In this document: piece after piece, positions 45,584 to 58,364 of the stretch
How the letters are laid out: each line of letters opens with the position of its first letter
Position numbering within the stretch: the first letter of the stretch is position 1
Assembly (NCBI RefSeq): GCF_000209165.1
Contig: NC_009045.1
Coordinates: 558,001 to 622,000, forward strand
From: Scheffersomyces stipitis CBS 6054
Taxonomy: Eukaryota; Ascomycota; Pichiomycetes; Serinales; Debaryomycetaceae
Reading direction: 5' to 3'
Length of the DNA: 64,000 nucleotides
The notes under the pieces: model-generated
Databases searched by the model: none
The model's input: the letters and a program-made list of their open reading frames with translations, nothing else
Told to the model about the DNA's origin: nothing
Translations under genes and position numbers: made by a program

Positions 45584-47917
45584 TCATACGTCCTTTGGAA
45601 TCAATCCATGGGCGCCAACCACGTACTCCTTCAAGAAGTGGTTGGTGACTTTCGTTAACGCAGAATCGGGTAGGTTGAAGCCATTGATTTCTTTGAAGGA
45701 AAAGCTTCTGTTTTTTCTGAATCCGGAGGTGGATTCGTTGGTGGAGTTTTGTGAAGAGACAGTCGAACTTAAGCTGATCAAACTGGTAGTGCTGCTGGAA
45801 ATCGACAACTCTCCGTTGTATTTGATGTTCTTGAGGTATGCAAAATTCAATGGGGACAAGGTTGTGGGTTTGACAAGCGACTTACTAGTCCAAGAATCCT
45901 CCATGGTTAATGGCTTGATGCATCTGAGACAGTTTCTGTAGTACTTTCTCTTGCTTTGCACCTTTTCCAAAGGAGGCTGCCATTTTTGGTCTTCCAAGCT
46001 TCTTCGAATAGAAGTGAGCTTCTTCGGTTTTTGAGAAGATGAACTTGTTCTGCGACTCGTTTTACGGCTTCGATTAGAAGTAGATGGTACACCAGGTACA
46101 TTTCCTTCATCGTCAATACTATCGACAACTTCGTCTTCTTCATACTCGTCCTCTTCATCTGTTTGGTGTAAATCACTCAAGTTTTGAATGTCATCTTCGT
46201 CCTCGTAGTCGATCCGGTAGCCCGCTTCGTTTGCAGCTTTAATCACCGTACTAGCAAACGAGCTGTTGTTACTACCTGTACTAGGTACACCAACGGGCAG
46301 AGAAGTAGTGTTAGCTCTGGTTCTTTGTGTGGCTCTAGTTGCTGTTCTAGAGGAAGAAGTCTGGTTTCTCGATCTAGTCATGACTTCGTAAATCTCCTCG
46401 TCGTAGTCGTCTTCATCGTATTCATATGTTGAATTGACAGCAGACTCGTCTTCGTACTCAGATTCATTGTATAAGGTGAAGTTAGGAGACGAGTTCGATC
46501 TGGCGATTTCTAAGTTGGAGAAACGAGAATTATCAGTAGAAGCTATGGTATACGATTGAGTACCAGAGAACCCAGTAGGGTCTATGAAAGTACGTGAAGC
46601 TGAAGCAGCTGAAGCCTGAATTGTTGTGGATTGAGTCAGAGACACAGACAACTTGGACTTCAACTTCGAGAGCTTGTCCCTGAATCTACTGTTAGGATCG
46701 GACTGTGAACGCAATCTGAAACCACGGGACGAGTTCTGGCTGTTCTGAGAAGCAGCCGCTGATTGTTTCGATTGTTGAATCAAGGCTTGGTACTGAGCTT
46801 CGTAATTAGCAGCTTCGTCGCCGTTTCTATCGCGTCTTCTTCTACGAGGTACGGTTCTATATCTGGGCAACTCACGCTCGTTCAAGTCAAGAGCGATGTC
46901 TTTACCAATGCCAATAGCCATGTTCCATTCGATCAAATCCTTAGTTGTAGGAAAGTAGACGAGGATTTGTTCGCTTTCGATACGTAATCTCAAGACATTG
47001 GGCCGTTTCCTGTAGTCTGTAGCCAAACCAACACGAGCATGCTGCAATGAGTACGATCTGATCAACTTCTTGCTATTGCTGTTCTTCTTACTATCTTCAG
47101 CGGTTCCAATCAAGTTCAACCGCTGGCACATCTTATAGAACTGCAAGTCTCCATCCGTTGTGTGGTGACTCTCGACGTTTCGCAACTCCTCGGGATCGAA
47201 CTCGTTACGAGTGCGATCTCCACCATGTAAAGTGACAGGTCTGAATGCTAAGAGATGGTTCTCCAAAGTGCTGGGAACAGCGTAGAACGACAACTGGGTA
47301 GAGTTCAACTCCATTATGACCGATTTCCACGATCTTGTAGGTGAAGGCTCATATGGCGTGAGCCATTCCAATTTGCGCGAGACTATACCTAGCTTGTATA
47401 CCGAAGGCGTGTAGGTGGGCAACTGCTCATCTACACTGTGAGGTCTCAAGCTGATTGGGAAACGGGGACAGCCACCTGGAGGAAGCGTGCTGTAATGCGG
47501 AGGATGAACGGGAAAGGGTTCGATAAGCTGTAGGAAGCTATCCTGGTGAGATGTGAAATGCTTTGTTTTTTTCAGGACTACCTGGTTTGGTATTTGCTGA
47601 CTTATCTGGAAGTTGTTGAGGTCGTTATTTACTTTCGTGAAGGTTGAGGTGGATATCAGGGACGGCGTTGGTGGAGTGTCTGGACGGGAACCCAGATCAC
47701 TAGCGTTGCTATTGATGTCCTCATCGGAAGTGCTGGAAGCCTGTTTGATAGGGCTCTGAGCACGGGAACTGGACTGGCTATTTGAAGAAGACAGTGTCGT
47801 CGGGGACAAGTCTGAAGATGAGGTTGTGGACGACAACAAGGTCTTGTCCTTGGTGTCGGAATAGAGAACCGAGGGAGCCAACGGCTCGACCATACTACAG
47901 CCAGCTACGGAAAGCAT
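45584..47917 (-). CDS. PH-domain protein related to Yhr131c/Ynl144c
   Basis: This 777-residue protein has a Ser/Thr-rich N-terminus (1-110) and then a Pro-rich segment PVHPPHYSTLPPGGCPRFP. A pleckstrin-homology domain (about residues 165-340) opens YKLGIVSRKLEWLTPYEPSPTRSW and ends VYFPTTKDLIEWNMAIGIG. A basic patch follows (RTVPRRRRRDR). Acidic Ser/Thr-rich disorder continues to a short conserved C-terminal block around residues 665-700 with CLRCIKPLTMEDSW. This layout matches the uncharacterised S. cerevisiae pair YHR131C/YNL144C, whose PH domains bind phosphoinositides. Function unknown; a membrane-associated adaptor is my inference. Confidence 0.75.
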   Translation of the reverse strand: MLSVAGCSMVEPLAPSVLYSDTKDKTLLSSTTSSSDLSPTTLSSSNSQSSSRAQSPIKQASSTSDEDINSNASDLGSRPDTPPTPSLISTSTFTKVNNDLNNFQISQQIPNQVVLKKTKHFTSHQDSFLQLIEPFPVHPPHYSTLPPGGCPRFPISLRPHSVDEQLPTYTPSVYKLGIVSRKLEWLTPYEPSPTRSWKSVIMELNSTQLSFYAVPSTLENHLLAFRPVTLHGGDRTRNEFDPEELRNVESHHTTDGDLQFYKMCQRLNLIGTAEDSKKNSNSKKLIRSYSLQHARVGLATDYRKRPNVLRLRIESEQILVYFPTTKDLIEWNMAIGIGKDIALDLNERELPRYRTVPRRRRRDRNGDEAANYEAQYQALIQQSKQSAAASQNSQNSSRGFRLRSQSDPNSRFRDKLSKLKSKLSVSLTQSTTIQASAASASRTFIDPTGFSGTQSYTIASTDNSRFSNLEIARSNSSPNFTLYNESEYEDESAVNSTYEYDEDDYDEEIYEVMTRSRNQTSSSRTATRATQRTRANTTSLPVGVPSTGSNNSSFASTVIKAANEAGYRIDYEDEDDIQNLSDLHQTDEEDEYEEDEVVDSIDDEGNVPGVPSTSNRSRKTSRRTSSSSQKPKKLTSIRRSLEDQKWQPPLEKVQSKRKYYRNCLRCIKPLTMEDSWTSKSLVKPTTLSPLNFAYLKNIKYNGELSISSSTTSLISLSSTVSSQNSTNESTSGFRKNRSFSFKEINGFNLPDSALTKVTNHFLKEYVVGAHGLIPKDV

Positions 47918-49260
47918 GGTGAGCGGACATGCACTGATAATGGAAGGAAAAGTAGAGCAGCTGAAGCCTAATACCAGAAAGAAGGTGAAATGGAAAATGG
48001 AAAATGGAAAATGAAAGTGGACTATAGGAAAAGTGAGTTCAAATTCAGTTCGAGAATCAGCACCAGATGAATTTTGGCCAGGCTATGAAATTTTAAGTAT
48101 TTAAATTTAGGGTGTTCAATTTTAATTTTGTGAGGTGCAAAATAGTGAGATCTGTTGCTAATGGGAGTCGCTTCAGATACGGAAGAAGGTTGAGGATGCA
48201 CCTGAAGATGAGGCTCTTTGCTAGCGTTAACTATGAGACAAACAGGTGCGGAAGAGGGCAGGCGATTTGCGGAAGTGCTGCCGATCTAGGTGCGATTCCA
48301 ATTACCGCGGAGGCGTAGTCCAGAAGGGTGCGAACAGATGGAGAACGCGATGGAGAGTATCAATCCAACAAACAGCTACAGTCAAAGAGGAGATGTGAAC
48401 TCCTCAACAGCTGGTGCGTGGTTCACGATGAGTTCGACGGTCTCCAACAGCTTTGTTATGGCTACCTGATGGAAAAAGAAATCAACCACCAACCGAAAAG
48501 GGGTAGGAAATTTCACGGGATCCGTGCGATGCGATAAGATAGGGGAAGAGCACAAACTCGTGGACGAAGGGAAGTCTTGTGCGGATAGTGAATGTGATTG
48601 GAGTGTACGAAATAGGAGACTATTGCAAATGTGAATCAGCAACAGGTGGAGTAGTGGTGGATAGTGGAAGAAAGCAGTACAGTATATGGACGTATTTCAC
48701 CGTGGTGTATCCAAATATTATAGCAGTGTATTATGCAAATTTCTATTCAAATATTCTAATAGGGCAATCTGCTGCTGTATCGTCGTGTTCACTATTCTCA
48801 GAATAGAGCAGTCTATCTGGCGGTCTAAACAAAGGAATATGCACTAGTTCAGGATGGTGCTACAACAAAGACCAAATACTGGAAACGACATCCAGGGTCA
48901 ATCTTCTCTAGCGAATCCTGTCATATATGTATATTTAGGCACCCCAGCCTCTGTCATAATCATGAGACATTGTCTACATATAACGTAATAGCCTGGCACG
49001 CAATCATTTTGTGCAGTGCAAAAACCATCTGGCTGTAGCCTGTTGCGTCTTCCCAGCTTACCCGAGCTCTTTTCCTTTCATAGCCGTTCCAGTGCTTACA
49101 GAGTACGGGGATCGACTTTGAACTCAATAGGAGGAGGCTTCTGTTCCAGTTCAGCCAATCATAGCTGTGCAGCCGGTCCAAGCCGCTTGCAGCCGTTTCT
49201 ATACATGACTGCGATAAATGGCTTCTCGCCGGGTATAGCCTTTAAGCCTTCCAGCCAATT
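47918..49260. promoter_or_regulatory. 5' region of the PH-domain gene
   Basis: 1.3 kb without a credible gene. The ATGGAAA heptamer is repeated in tandem at about 47989-48015 (on the sense strand of the minus gene, TTTCCAT). The minus strand stays pyrimidine-rich to about 48600, like a long leader. AGCCG motifs cluster at 49160-49195. Confidence 0.4.
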
Positions 49261-49463
49261 AGCTCTTTTTGTCCTCTTTATCTATCTCCATTCCCATGTC
49301 ATCATTTCACATCTGGCCTTTGTCATCTAGCCCCGTTCTGCCTTTAAGTGGCTATTGGTTCGTAATAATTTACGAAGCTATGTCATCTTCTCTTCCTTTG
49401 TGTATCTTCTTACACCATCGGCCTTTAAATTGCAATCGCACATTAAATGCCTTACGGTTTCTC

Positions 49464-49531
49464 TTGACTTCCATCCCTGCTTTTGACTTCTTTATTGACT
49501 TCTTATTATTGACTTCTCCGTCATTGGCTTC
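49464..49531. repeat. Degenerate tandem array of TTGACTTC
   Basis: TTGACTTC starts at 49464, 49483, 49495 and 49509, and TTGGCTTC at 49524, with spacing 19, 12, 14 and 15 bp. It lies within the pyrimidine-rich gene-free stretch. Confidence 0.8.
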
Positions 49532-51199
49532 TCCACATTCCGCGTCGTTTCTCGCAATTCTCTACCATATTCTACATCCTCTTACTATAAATCTTTTGTT
49601 CACCTTGCTCATGGCTTTCTCGCCTTCTCATCTTTTAACTACTAGCCGTAGTATATCGTTCCTTTTTCTTATTCTTTAAGTCCCCTATCTCCAACTTACG
49701 CTGACATTTCCACGGACTTTATTCAATCTATGACCCCAACTTTAAAAAGCAACTAGGAACCCCTTGATACTAATTCACTATTTTCTCAACTCTATTTTGC
49801 AATTACTGCTCAGTACTCATCTTGTCATCCGCTCGTACCTGTAGATTTTCATCTTCTATTCCACTTCGATCCGAGTCCTCTTATTACTGTAGTCACGTTG
49901 ATCTCAGCCACACAGCGAACTCAATTGGTCATCAAGGGCTAGCCTCTCCTCTTTGGCTGACAAATTTAATCCAACCCAATTTGACATCTCGGCAAAATCG
50001 GCTACAGTGAAACCTTCGTGGTCTCCACGGATTCCATGGCATGCGAGTATGTCGCAAATATGATCGCCTTATTACAGAAATGTTTAGTCATAAATTGACA
50101 TCTGTCAAACTTATATATCCTGTACGGTTGACAAACATCCTTACCTCCATTTTTAATTATTATACTAAAACAGTCCTTGTTTACCCAATGCAAAGTTCCT
50201 CCTATCACAGCGAGCTCAGGCCCCAGTTAGAAAAACAAATGTCTGCGGCTTGTATTGTTCATGTGCGCATACTACGCAATCATTTTGGTGCCATCCACCT
50301 CACAGCGTTCTCCAATGTTACATTTATTTCTTTCCATTCACATCGCCCAATTAGGAAACTGCCTCGTCGAGACTAGATAAGCCTTAGCTATGGAAACTGG
50401 GAAACCGGGGAACAAGCAATAGACCTAGTATTATACTGTGATTAAATTGTGTCAAAAGGTTGCATTTTTTTGAATATTGCAATTAAACTGGGGTGTAAAT
50501 GTTACATTTTTCTAAGTTATTACTCTTTAGTAAACGGCTTCCATATGGGGATTCCGCCTTAACAAGCCTCTCACAAGAGCAAATTATATGTGGATACCGA
50601 AGATATCGTCGCAACAGCTGGATGTTGCAATTTCGATAATCAAATCCGGTTCAATGGAGAAATACATTTTGGAAACAAGGTTTGATTTGCTCATTTTTAA
50701 CCTCCATCAGTCTATTTTGTTCCCAGAATCTCCTCTCTCAAATAATTGGGACATAGATCTGTCAATATAAGTTCCTAACAAGGCAACGCTCTCTTCTAGT
50801 CAAATTCTTTGACTAGTAAACGGTCTGTCTGTTTTTATCATCCCTCCATTAGATATAAGATATAAGCCACCTATGGTTCATTCTACTAATGAATGGACGT
50901 TATCATCTATTTCTTAAGAATCTGTTACCTCAGCAACCCTCACCTCAACTCTTTCATTTTGGGGGCTTCAAAAGTGGATCGTCTCGACAAATACAGATTG
51001 CAAAAAAAAATATTATGTCCCCATACTTTCAAAAAAATACTACATCGTTTTCACAGCCATTTCGTGTATTCAGGAGTGAAAAAATCGGCTGTACCTTTGT
51101 TGCATTTTTGAGGCCCGGTCTTCGATTGTATAACCCGAAATTGTGCTAGATACAATTAAGAGCTTATTCTGGACTCATTGAAATTGTAGAGAGTTATAA

Positions 51200-51207
51200 T
51201 ATAAATA
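51200..51207 (+). promoter_or_regulatory. TATA box of HEX1
   Basis: TATAAATA about 97 bp upstream of the HEX1 ATG. Confidence 0.6.
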
Positions 51208-51294
51208 GAGGATCCTTTGAGGATGCGATGGAAATATTTGTGTAGGTTTGGAAGTATTACCTTGTTTACTCAGTGGCATAGAATCAACTCATAG

Positions 51295-53148
<1,854 letters not shown>

Positions 53149-53376
53149 GATACTTATAGCCTAAATTTCAATTTCTGTGGCATTCTGCGTTGGATAATGC
53201 CTTTTATATATTCACATTATTGATAGTACAAAATTGTTTAGCTTAAATGATTGCAAAATTCTTGTTTTTCTGTACATACAGTTCAGTAAGATTAAAGGAA
53301 GTATTTTGCGCAAAAATAAAATTCAAGCAAGAATGCAATCCTGAAGTTTTCTTCTCTGTTCATAGTTTTGCATGAA

Positions 53377-54828
53377 ATGACCTCTCAATATGACCTGGAT
53401 GTCGTCGCCGTTTTGACTTCAATAGCAGTCGATCTAAGAAGTAACAATTATGAATCTTTTGCCTCTCAGCTAACCTTGTTGGGCCAGTTCATCTCATCTA
53501 CAAGTTCTGATGAACCATTGAGATCTGAGCTTAGTAATAGCCAAAAAGTATGGAATGAATTGGTCAAAATAATTAGTGAGAGGGACATAAAGTTTCCAAC
53601 TGCTGAATACATAATTCCTCATGTACGATTGTATAGAGCAGTTCTTTTGTTGATTAGAAATCTCATTATATCAGCCGAGAACCAGCAAGCGATAGGCATA
53701 GAAATTGTCAATGATCTTGATTATTTCATAGATGTTTTTCCTCATGATAACGAATTTTACCTGAAGACTCTACTAGTGTATTTCCAAATACTTGCAAATA
53801 TCTCACACGACACTTGGGAACATGGCTCGAACAACAAGGCAATGATAGTGCAAGTCAACCTGATATTGCATCGCTTAGAAGATGAAATTCTAGTCTTGGA
53901 GCTTCCCTTGGTTCATTTCCTTGTTCGCCTATTCCAAAGTAAGACCGAAGATGAAACACACCATAACTTAAATCTTTACAACTTGTTAAAAATAAACAAA
54001 AATTCAGTATGCGATTTCCTTGTGAAATCTTTCCATCAAATAGAGGACTTTGAATCGCTCTCGCTTGCTCAAGCACTTTTGGTAGATCTATTGTTTGAAC
54101 TTATTACTCATGAAAGCTTTGGTCACTGGTTGAATATTCAACAGGACAGCGATAATTTCATTCCATGGTTGAAATTGAATCAACTATTGATAACTTCAAA
54201 ACAGGATTGGAACAATTACCAAATCACTGCACTTTTATCATGGGACTATGAGTTCTTTGTGAGATATAGCGAAATGTCGACAAAAATAATTGAAGAAGAA
54301 AAGTGGGACAATAAGATCGAGATGATTTCCATTATTTCAATTGATATATTATCTGACTTGTGTAAGTACGAACAAGCCATCCAATTCTTACGCCACTACG
54401 ATGTTATTACCCCTCTCATTAAATTCTTGCGAGTTGTTCACGAAAACATTAAGCCTATCACCATTAAAGATAGGGAACAAAATCTGGTACAACCAAAGCA
54501 AAAGAAATACCCACACATTAAGTCCTTGTTGATCGAAGTGATAGCTTATATATCACATGAATCCTTCGAGACTCAGGAGAAGGTAAGGGAGTTACATGGT
54601 TTGGAATTAATATTATCTAGTTGCATAATCGATGAGAATAACCCATTTGTGAAAGAACGTGCCATTGTATGTTTGAAGTTTTTGTTGGCAAACAATCTTG
54701 GTAATCAAAAGTTTGTGAGGGATCTCGAAGCCAAGAGTTCGGTTGATGACGAAGTACTTAAGGATGTAGGTCTCGAAGTCGAGATTGAAAACGGAAAAGT
54801 TAGTTTAAAGAAAAATCCTACTAAGTAG
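53377..54828 (+). CDS. CTR86: Ataxin-10 homolog Ctr86
   Basis: This 483-residue, probably all-helical repeat protein matches yeast Ctr86. The C-terminal ataxin-10 domain (about residues 375-470) contains LLIEVIAYISHESFETQEKV and the ENNPFVKERAIVCLKFLLANN block, which is highly conserved from yeast to human ATXN10. The yeast gene is essential but its exact function is not settled. The frame opens with TTG three codons upstream; I use the first ATG at 53377. It is convergent with THR4, with 70 bp between stops. Confidence 0.9.
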   Translation: MTSQYDLDVVAVLTSIAVDLRSNNYESFASQLTLLGQFISSTSSDEPLRSELSNSQKVWNELVKIISERDIKFPTAEYIIPHVRLYRAVLLLIRNLIISAENQQAIGIEIVNDLDYFIDVFPHDNEFYLKTLLVYFQILANISHDTWEHGSNNKAMIVQVNLILHRLEDEILVLELPLVHFLVRLFQSKTEDETHHNLNLYNLLKINKNSVCDFLVKSFHQIEDFESLSLAQALLVDLLFELITHESFGHWLNIQQDSDNFIPWLKLNQLLITSKQDWNNYQITALLSWDYEFFVRYSEMSTKIIEEEKWDNKIEMISIISIDILSDLCKYEQAIQFLRHYDVITPLIKFLRVVHENIKPITIKDREQNLVQPKQKKYPHIKSLLIEVIAYISHESFETQEKVRELHGLELILSSCIIDENNPFVKERAIVCLKFLLANNLGNQKFVRDLEAKSSVDDEVLKDVGLEVEIENGKVSLKKNPTK

Positions 54829-54898
54829 AATACATTATAGTATGTATAAAATATGTAAATATAGTTGGAGAATTAAAGGTAATTTAGATTTTTATAAA

Positions 54899-56434
54899 CT
54901 AAAAGTTCAATTCCTTCTTGATGGCATCCTTGACCTTTTCTATGGATGCTTCATCAATCAAGTTAATTCTCTTGCGCTTGGTGCTCAAAGCCTTCAATTC
55001 AGCTGGCAATACATCCTTCTCGAAAGAATACCCTGCGATCGAGTCCAAAGCCTTGTTGACAACTTCAGAAAACTTGGCTGGATGGGCGGTAGACAAAGAT
55101 ATGTACTTGATGTTGTCCTTCTTGTCGTCCTTCTTGATGAATCTGTAGGAAGTCGTAACACCGACAGAACTGTGTGGATCCAACACGTAGCTTTCTGGGT
55201 GAGCAGAGTAAACTTCTTTTATGGTAGCAACAGTTTCAGCATCATCAACTCTTTCAGAATCGAAAATGGATCTGGCTCCAGCGAGAACTTCTGGGTCAGC
55301 CACAACAGAACCAGTCTCTTTCAATTGTTGCATCCAGGAGTTCAAAGTCTTACCAGCAACTTCGTCACTACCGTTGGCAACGGAGTCTCTGATCAAGTAC
55401 CACAACAACCTTTCAAAGTTGGATGATATCAAGATATCCATAGCTGGCGAGAATGTGGCTTTGACAGCCGCAGAGGCGTCCTTTTCAGCTTTCTTTTCGT
55501 AACGACCAGTCTTCATGAATCTATCCAAAATGTCGTTTTCATTAGTGGCAATGATCAACTTGTCCACTGGCAAGCCCATCTTGTATGCATAGTAACCAGC
55601 CAATATATCGCCGAAGTTACCAGAAGGAACGACGAATCTGACCTTCGCAGATGTGTCATTTAACTTCTTCTGCAATTGGAAGTATGAGTAAAAGTAGTAG
55701 GTTTGTTGAGCCAAAATTCTTGCCCAGTTAATGGAGTTGACAGCTCCAACATGGTACTTATCATTGAACTCGCGGTCTCCAAAGATCAGCTTCACGATGT
55801 CCTGACAGTCATCGAAGGTACCGTTAACCGACAATGTGTGCACATTGGCATCCTCTACTGTGGTCATTTGCTCTTCTTGAATAGGAGAAATTCTGCCTGT
55901 TGGATAGAGAATGAACACAGACACATCCTTCTTACCTCTTAAGCCGTAGATAGCAGCAGAACCAGTATCACCAGAAGTAGCTCCAACGACAGTGATAACA
56001 TCACGAGCTTCGCCTTCAACCTTCTTGGCATTTCTTCTGGTCAAGAAGTACTCAAAGAGGTTGCCGACAAACTGCAAGGCAACATCCTTGAAGGCATAGG
56101 TAGGACCATGGAACAATTCAAGCAAGTACAACTTGTCGTCGATCTTCTTTAATGGAGTGACTTCTTCCGATCTGAAAGTGGAGTAAGATTTGGAGATTAA
56201 GTCTCTTAAGTCTTGGTCAGGGATTTCAGCAGCGTTGATGTACAATCTCAATACATTGAAAGCCAATTCTTGGAAAGACAAATCCGCCCAGTCTTGCAAG
56301 AATGAAGCTGGAAGCTGGGGAACTTGTGAGGGAAGGAACAAACCTCCATCGTTGGCCAAACCGGTCATGACCACATCCTCAAAGGACAAAGCCTGGGGCT
56401 CCGCAGAACGCGATGATCTATACTTTTGGGACAT
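54899..56434 (-). CDS. THR4: Threonine synthase
   Basis: This 511-residue PLP enzyme converts O-phosphohomoserine to threonine and phosphate, the last step of threonine synthesis. The pyridoxal-binding lysine is K116 in GPTYAFKDVALQ. The phosphate-binding loop GATSGDTGSAA and the PSGNFGD block are intact, and YRSSR near the N-terminus matches fungal enzymes. The open frame extends 29 codons upstream to another ATG, but MSQKYRS aligns with the start of S. cerevisiae Thr4 (514 residues), so I start there. Confidence 0.95.
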   Translation of the reverse strand: MSQKYRSSRSAEPQALSFEDVVMTGLANDGGLFLPSQVPQLPASFLQDWADLSFQELAFNVLRLYINAAEIPDQDLRDLISKSYSTFRSEEVTPLKKIDDKLYLLELFHGPTYAFKDVALQFVGNLFEYFLTRRNAKKVEGEARDVITVVGATSGDTGSAAIYGLRGKKDVSVFILYPTGRISPIQEEQMTTVEDANVHTLSVNGTFDDCQDIVKLIFGDREFNDKYHVGAVNSINWARILAQQTYYFYSYFQLQKKLNDTSAKVRFVVPSGNFGDILAGYYAYKMGLPVDKLIIATNENDILDRFMKTGRYEKKAEKDASAAVKATFSPAMDILISSNFERLLWYLIRDSVANGSDEVAGKTLNSWMQQLKETGSVVADPEVLAGARSIFDSERVDDAETVATIKEVYSAHPESYVLDPHSSVGVTTSYRFIKKDDKKDNIKYISLSTAHPAKFSEVVNKALDSIAGYSFEKDVLPAELKALSTKRKRINLIDEASIEKVKDAIKKELNF

Positions 56435-56972
56435 TACTATTGTTGCTAATGATTGAAAATTAAGTATTGCTAGAATTATGAGATCTTTAAAAAGTTCTGC
56501 AAGTGAAAAATTCAGACTCATGAATCATCCGTAGTACGCATGGGCGCAAACTGAGCCCGCCAACGGAGCGACGATGCGTCATATTGTACACGTGATCTGG
56601 GTCATGTTATGCATGCATTTCCTATGGTATTGGGAAATGATACATACATGCAGTTCTGTATGCAGTTCTGTATTAGCCAATTTCCTTGGAAAAGAAACTA
56701 TCAAACTTTTAAGTACATGATACCAAATATGATATAAGCAGGTTGGACATTTCAGTGGAGCTGTCCACCTTTTCTTTTGTATATCGATTTTCCTCGCTTT
56801 TCCTGGATTCCAAGTTTGTTTCGAATCCATATGTTTTGTTTCTACTACATTTTGCTGAACGAAGATTTCTAGATTATCCTGCGTATTATCATCTTTTGTT
56901 TATGTCACGTGATTTAATACCGCGCTCTCGGTCTCTGAGAAAAACCAGTCTAGTTTTCGATAAAGATTGAAG
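56435..56972. promoter_or_regulatory. Divergent promoter region THR4 / TAM41
   Basis: 538 bp. TCACGTGA at 56905-56912 lies 61 bp upstream of the TAM41 ATG, and CACGTG at 56589-56594 lies 155 bp upstream of the THR4 ATG. AGACTCA at 56514-56520 differs by one base from the Gcn4 site TGACTCA, which would suit an amino-acid gene but is weak evidence. Confidence 0.5.
56905..56912. promoter_or_regulatory. TCACGTGA E-box upstream of TAM41
   Basis: This is a full Cbf1-type palindrome 61 bp from the start codon. Cbf1 is linked to respiratory and sulphur genes in yeasts; its binding here is inferred. Confidence 0.5.
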
Positions 56973-58364
56973 ATGAGAGTAGTTAAAATTATAGAGAGCA
57001 TACCTACAGCTATAGATGCAATGATACGACAATGGGTTTTCAGGGTACAAAATAGATACAACAGTAGTGTTGTCACTATCAATGGAGTGAAAAAGCTGTT
57101 GGTACCTCCTTCGGGTATCGTTTTTGCGGCACAGACTACTCCGTACAGCGACAAGTTCTATCAATCAATCATTACCGAAGGGTTCAAAGGATTAGACAAA
57201 CTCATAATTCCTCGAGATTTTGTGGCTTGCAATCAGGATATTAATCCCTCTGATGCGGATCCTGATTCGGTAGTTCGGCAAGAAGAGTTGCGTGGAATTA
57301 TTGATACCTTCAATTCGTCCATCAAAGTATCTATTGGGTATGGTTCTGGCGTATTACCTCAGGCTGGCTACGCAAATGAGGTCAATGCAAAACAAATAGA
57401 GGGGGCCACTGAAGGTTTCAGTAGCGATAAGAGTAGTAGTAATAAGAGAAGCAATCATGGTAACAATGATAGCACGACTAATAATAACATCGAGGCTCCT
57501 GTGCAGATTGATTTCATCAACATTGTGGAAGACAACCAGACATTCCATAAGCAAAATTTAGTCAAGAACCGCAGTCATTACTCTATCAAGAGCGCAGGGC
57601 TTATCAAATTTCTTCAAGGTAAAAATGGAATCTACTTCAATCCTTTCATTATTATAAACAACAGACTAGTCAAGTACGGCACAATGTCTATAAATGCAAG
57701 TTTACTAGATCTTTGCGAATGGACTTCGCTTTATTTGGCTGGTAGACTACAGAAGCCAGTTAATTTCGTCAAAGACGACGATATCCGTATTAAGTTCCTC
57801 AACCAGTATAATCTCAAAAATGCCATGACGGTGGCTATTCTCTTGATGGAATCAAACCAATTCAACGAGAGACAATTATACGAGCAAATTACACGACTCT
57901 CGTATTTAGGAGATTTCCGCATGTACATAGGGGGAGAGAATCCCAACAAAGTCCAGAACATTGTTGACAAACAACTAGTTCATTTCAAGAAGTTGTATGA
58001 GCCGATTTTACTGTACTTCATACATCGTAATTACTTGATCATAACCAACAACGATCTGCATATCCGCACGTTAAAGAAAAATCTAAATGTTAACAATAAG
58101 ATCAATCTTATTAGTACCCTTCCACTTCAGTTTCGCACTCGGTTATACCAGATGTACCAAGACAAATCTCTCAAGGAAATCGCAAAGGATAAGCATTTAG
58201 CCGAGAATGTGGTGAAAATCGTAAGTAGAACCATTCAAATAAGTTCAGTTCGACAGGCCATTTTGGGCATTTTCAGCTCTGGACTTGTCAAGTCGATAAA
58301 ATATGCAGTTGCAAAGCAAATAAAGTTTTGGCAAGGTGTGTTGAACAAGAAGTCGATCAAGTGA
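56973..58364 (+). CDS. TAM41: Mitochondrial phosphatidate cytidylyltransferase
   Basis: This 463-residue enzyme makes CDP-diacylglycerol from phosphatidic acid and CTP at the matrix side of the inner membrane, the first committed step to cardiolipin. The nucleotidyltransferase motif GYGSGV (residues 122-127), DFINIVEDNQTFHKQNL and the region around VKYGTMSINASLLDLCEW are typical. A Ser/Asn-rich insert (about 140-175) is absent from S. cerevisiae Tam41 (385 residues) and partly explains the greater length. I start at the ATG at 56973 rather than the TTG two codons upstream. The N-terminus could be a presequence. Confidence 0.93.
   Translation: MRVVKIIESIPTAIDAMIRQWVFRVQNRYNSSVVTINGVKKLLVPPSGIVFAAQTTPYSDKFYQSIITEGFKGLDKLIIPRDFVACNQDINPSDADPDSVVRQEELRGIIDTFNSSIKVSIGYGSGVLPQAGYANEVNAKQIEGATEGFSSDKSSSNKRSNHGNNDSTTNNNIEAPVQIDFINIVEDNQTFHKQNLVKNRSHYSIKSAGLIKFLQGKNGIYFNPFIIINNRLVKYGTMSINASLLDLCEWTSLYLAGRLQKPVNFVKDDDIRIKFLNQYNLKNAMTVAILLMESNQFNERQLYEQITRLSYLGDFRMYIGGENPNKVQNIVDKQLVHFKKLYEPILLYFIHRNYLIITNNDLHIRTLKKNLNVNNKINLISTLPLQFRTRLYQMYQDKSLKEIAKDKHLAENVVKIVSRTIQISSVRQAILGIFSSGLVKSIKYAVAKQIKFWQGVLNKKSIK

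Noticed and set aside
49269..49679. 136-codon hydrophobic frame upstream of HEX1
   Set aside because: Opens with TTG, and its Ser/Leu/Phe-rich product is what CT-rich DNA gives in any frame.
56435..56521. 29-codon N-terminal extension of THR4
   Set aside because: Although it begins with ATG, the family start aligns with the internal MSQKYRS; the extension would add a hydrophobic segment to a cytosolic enzyme.
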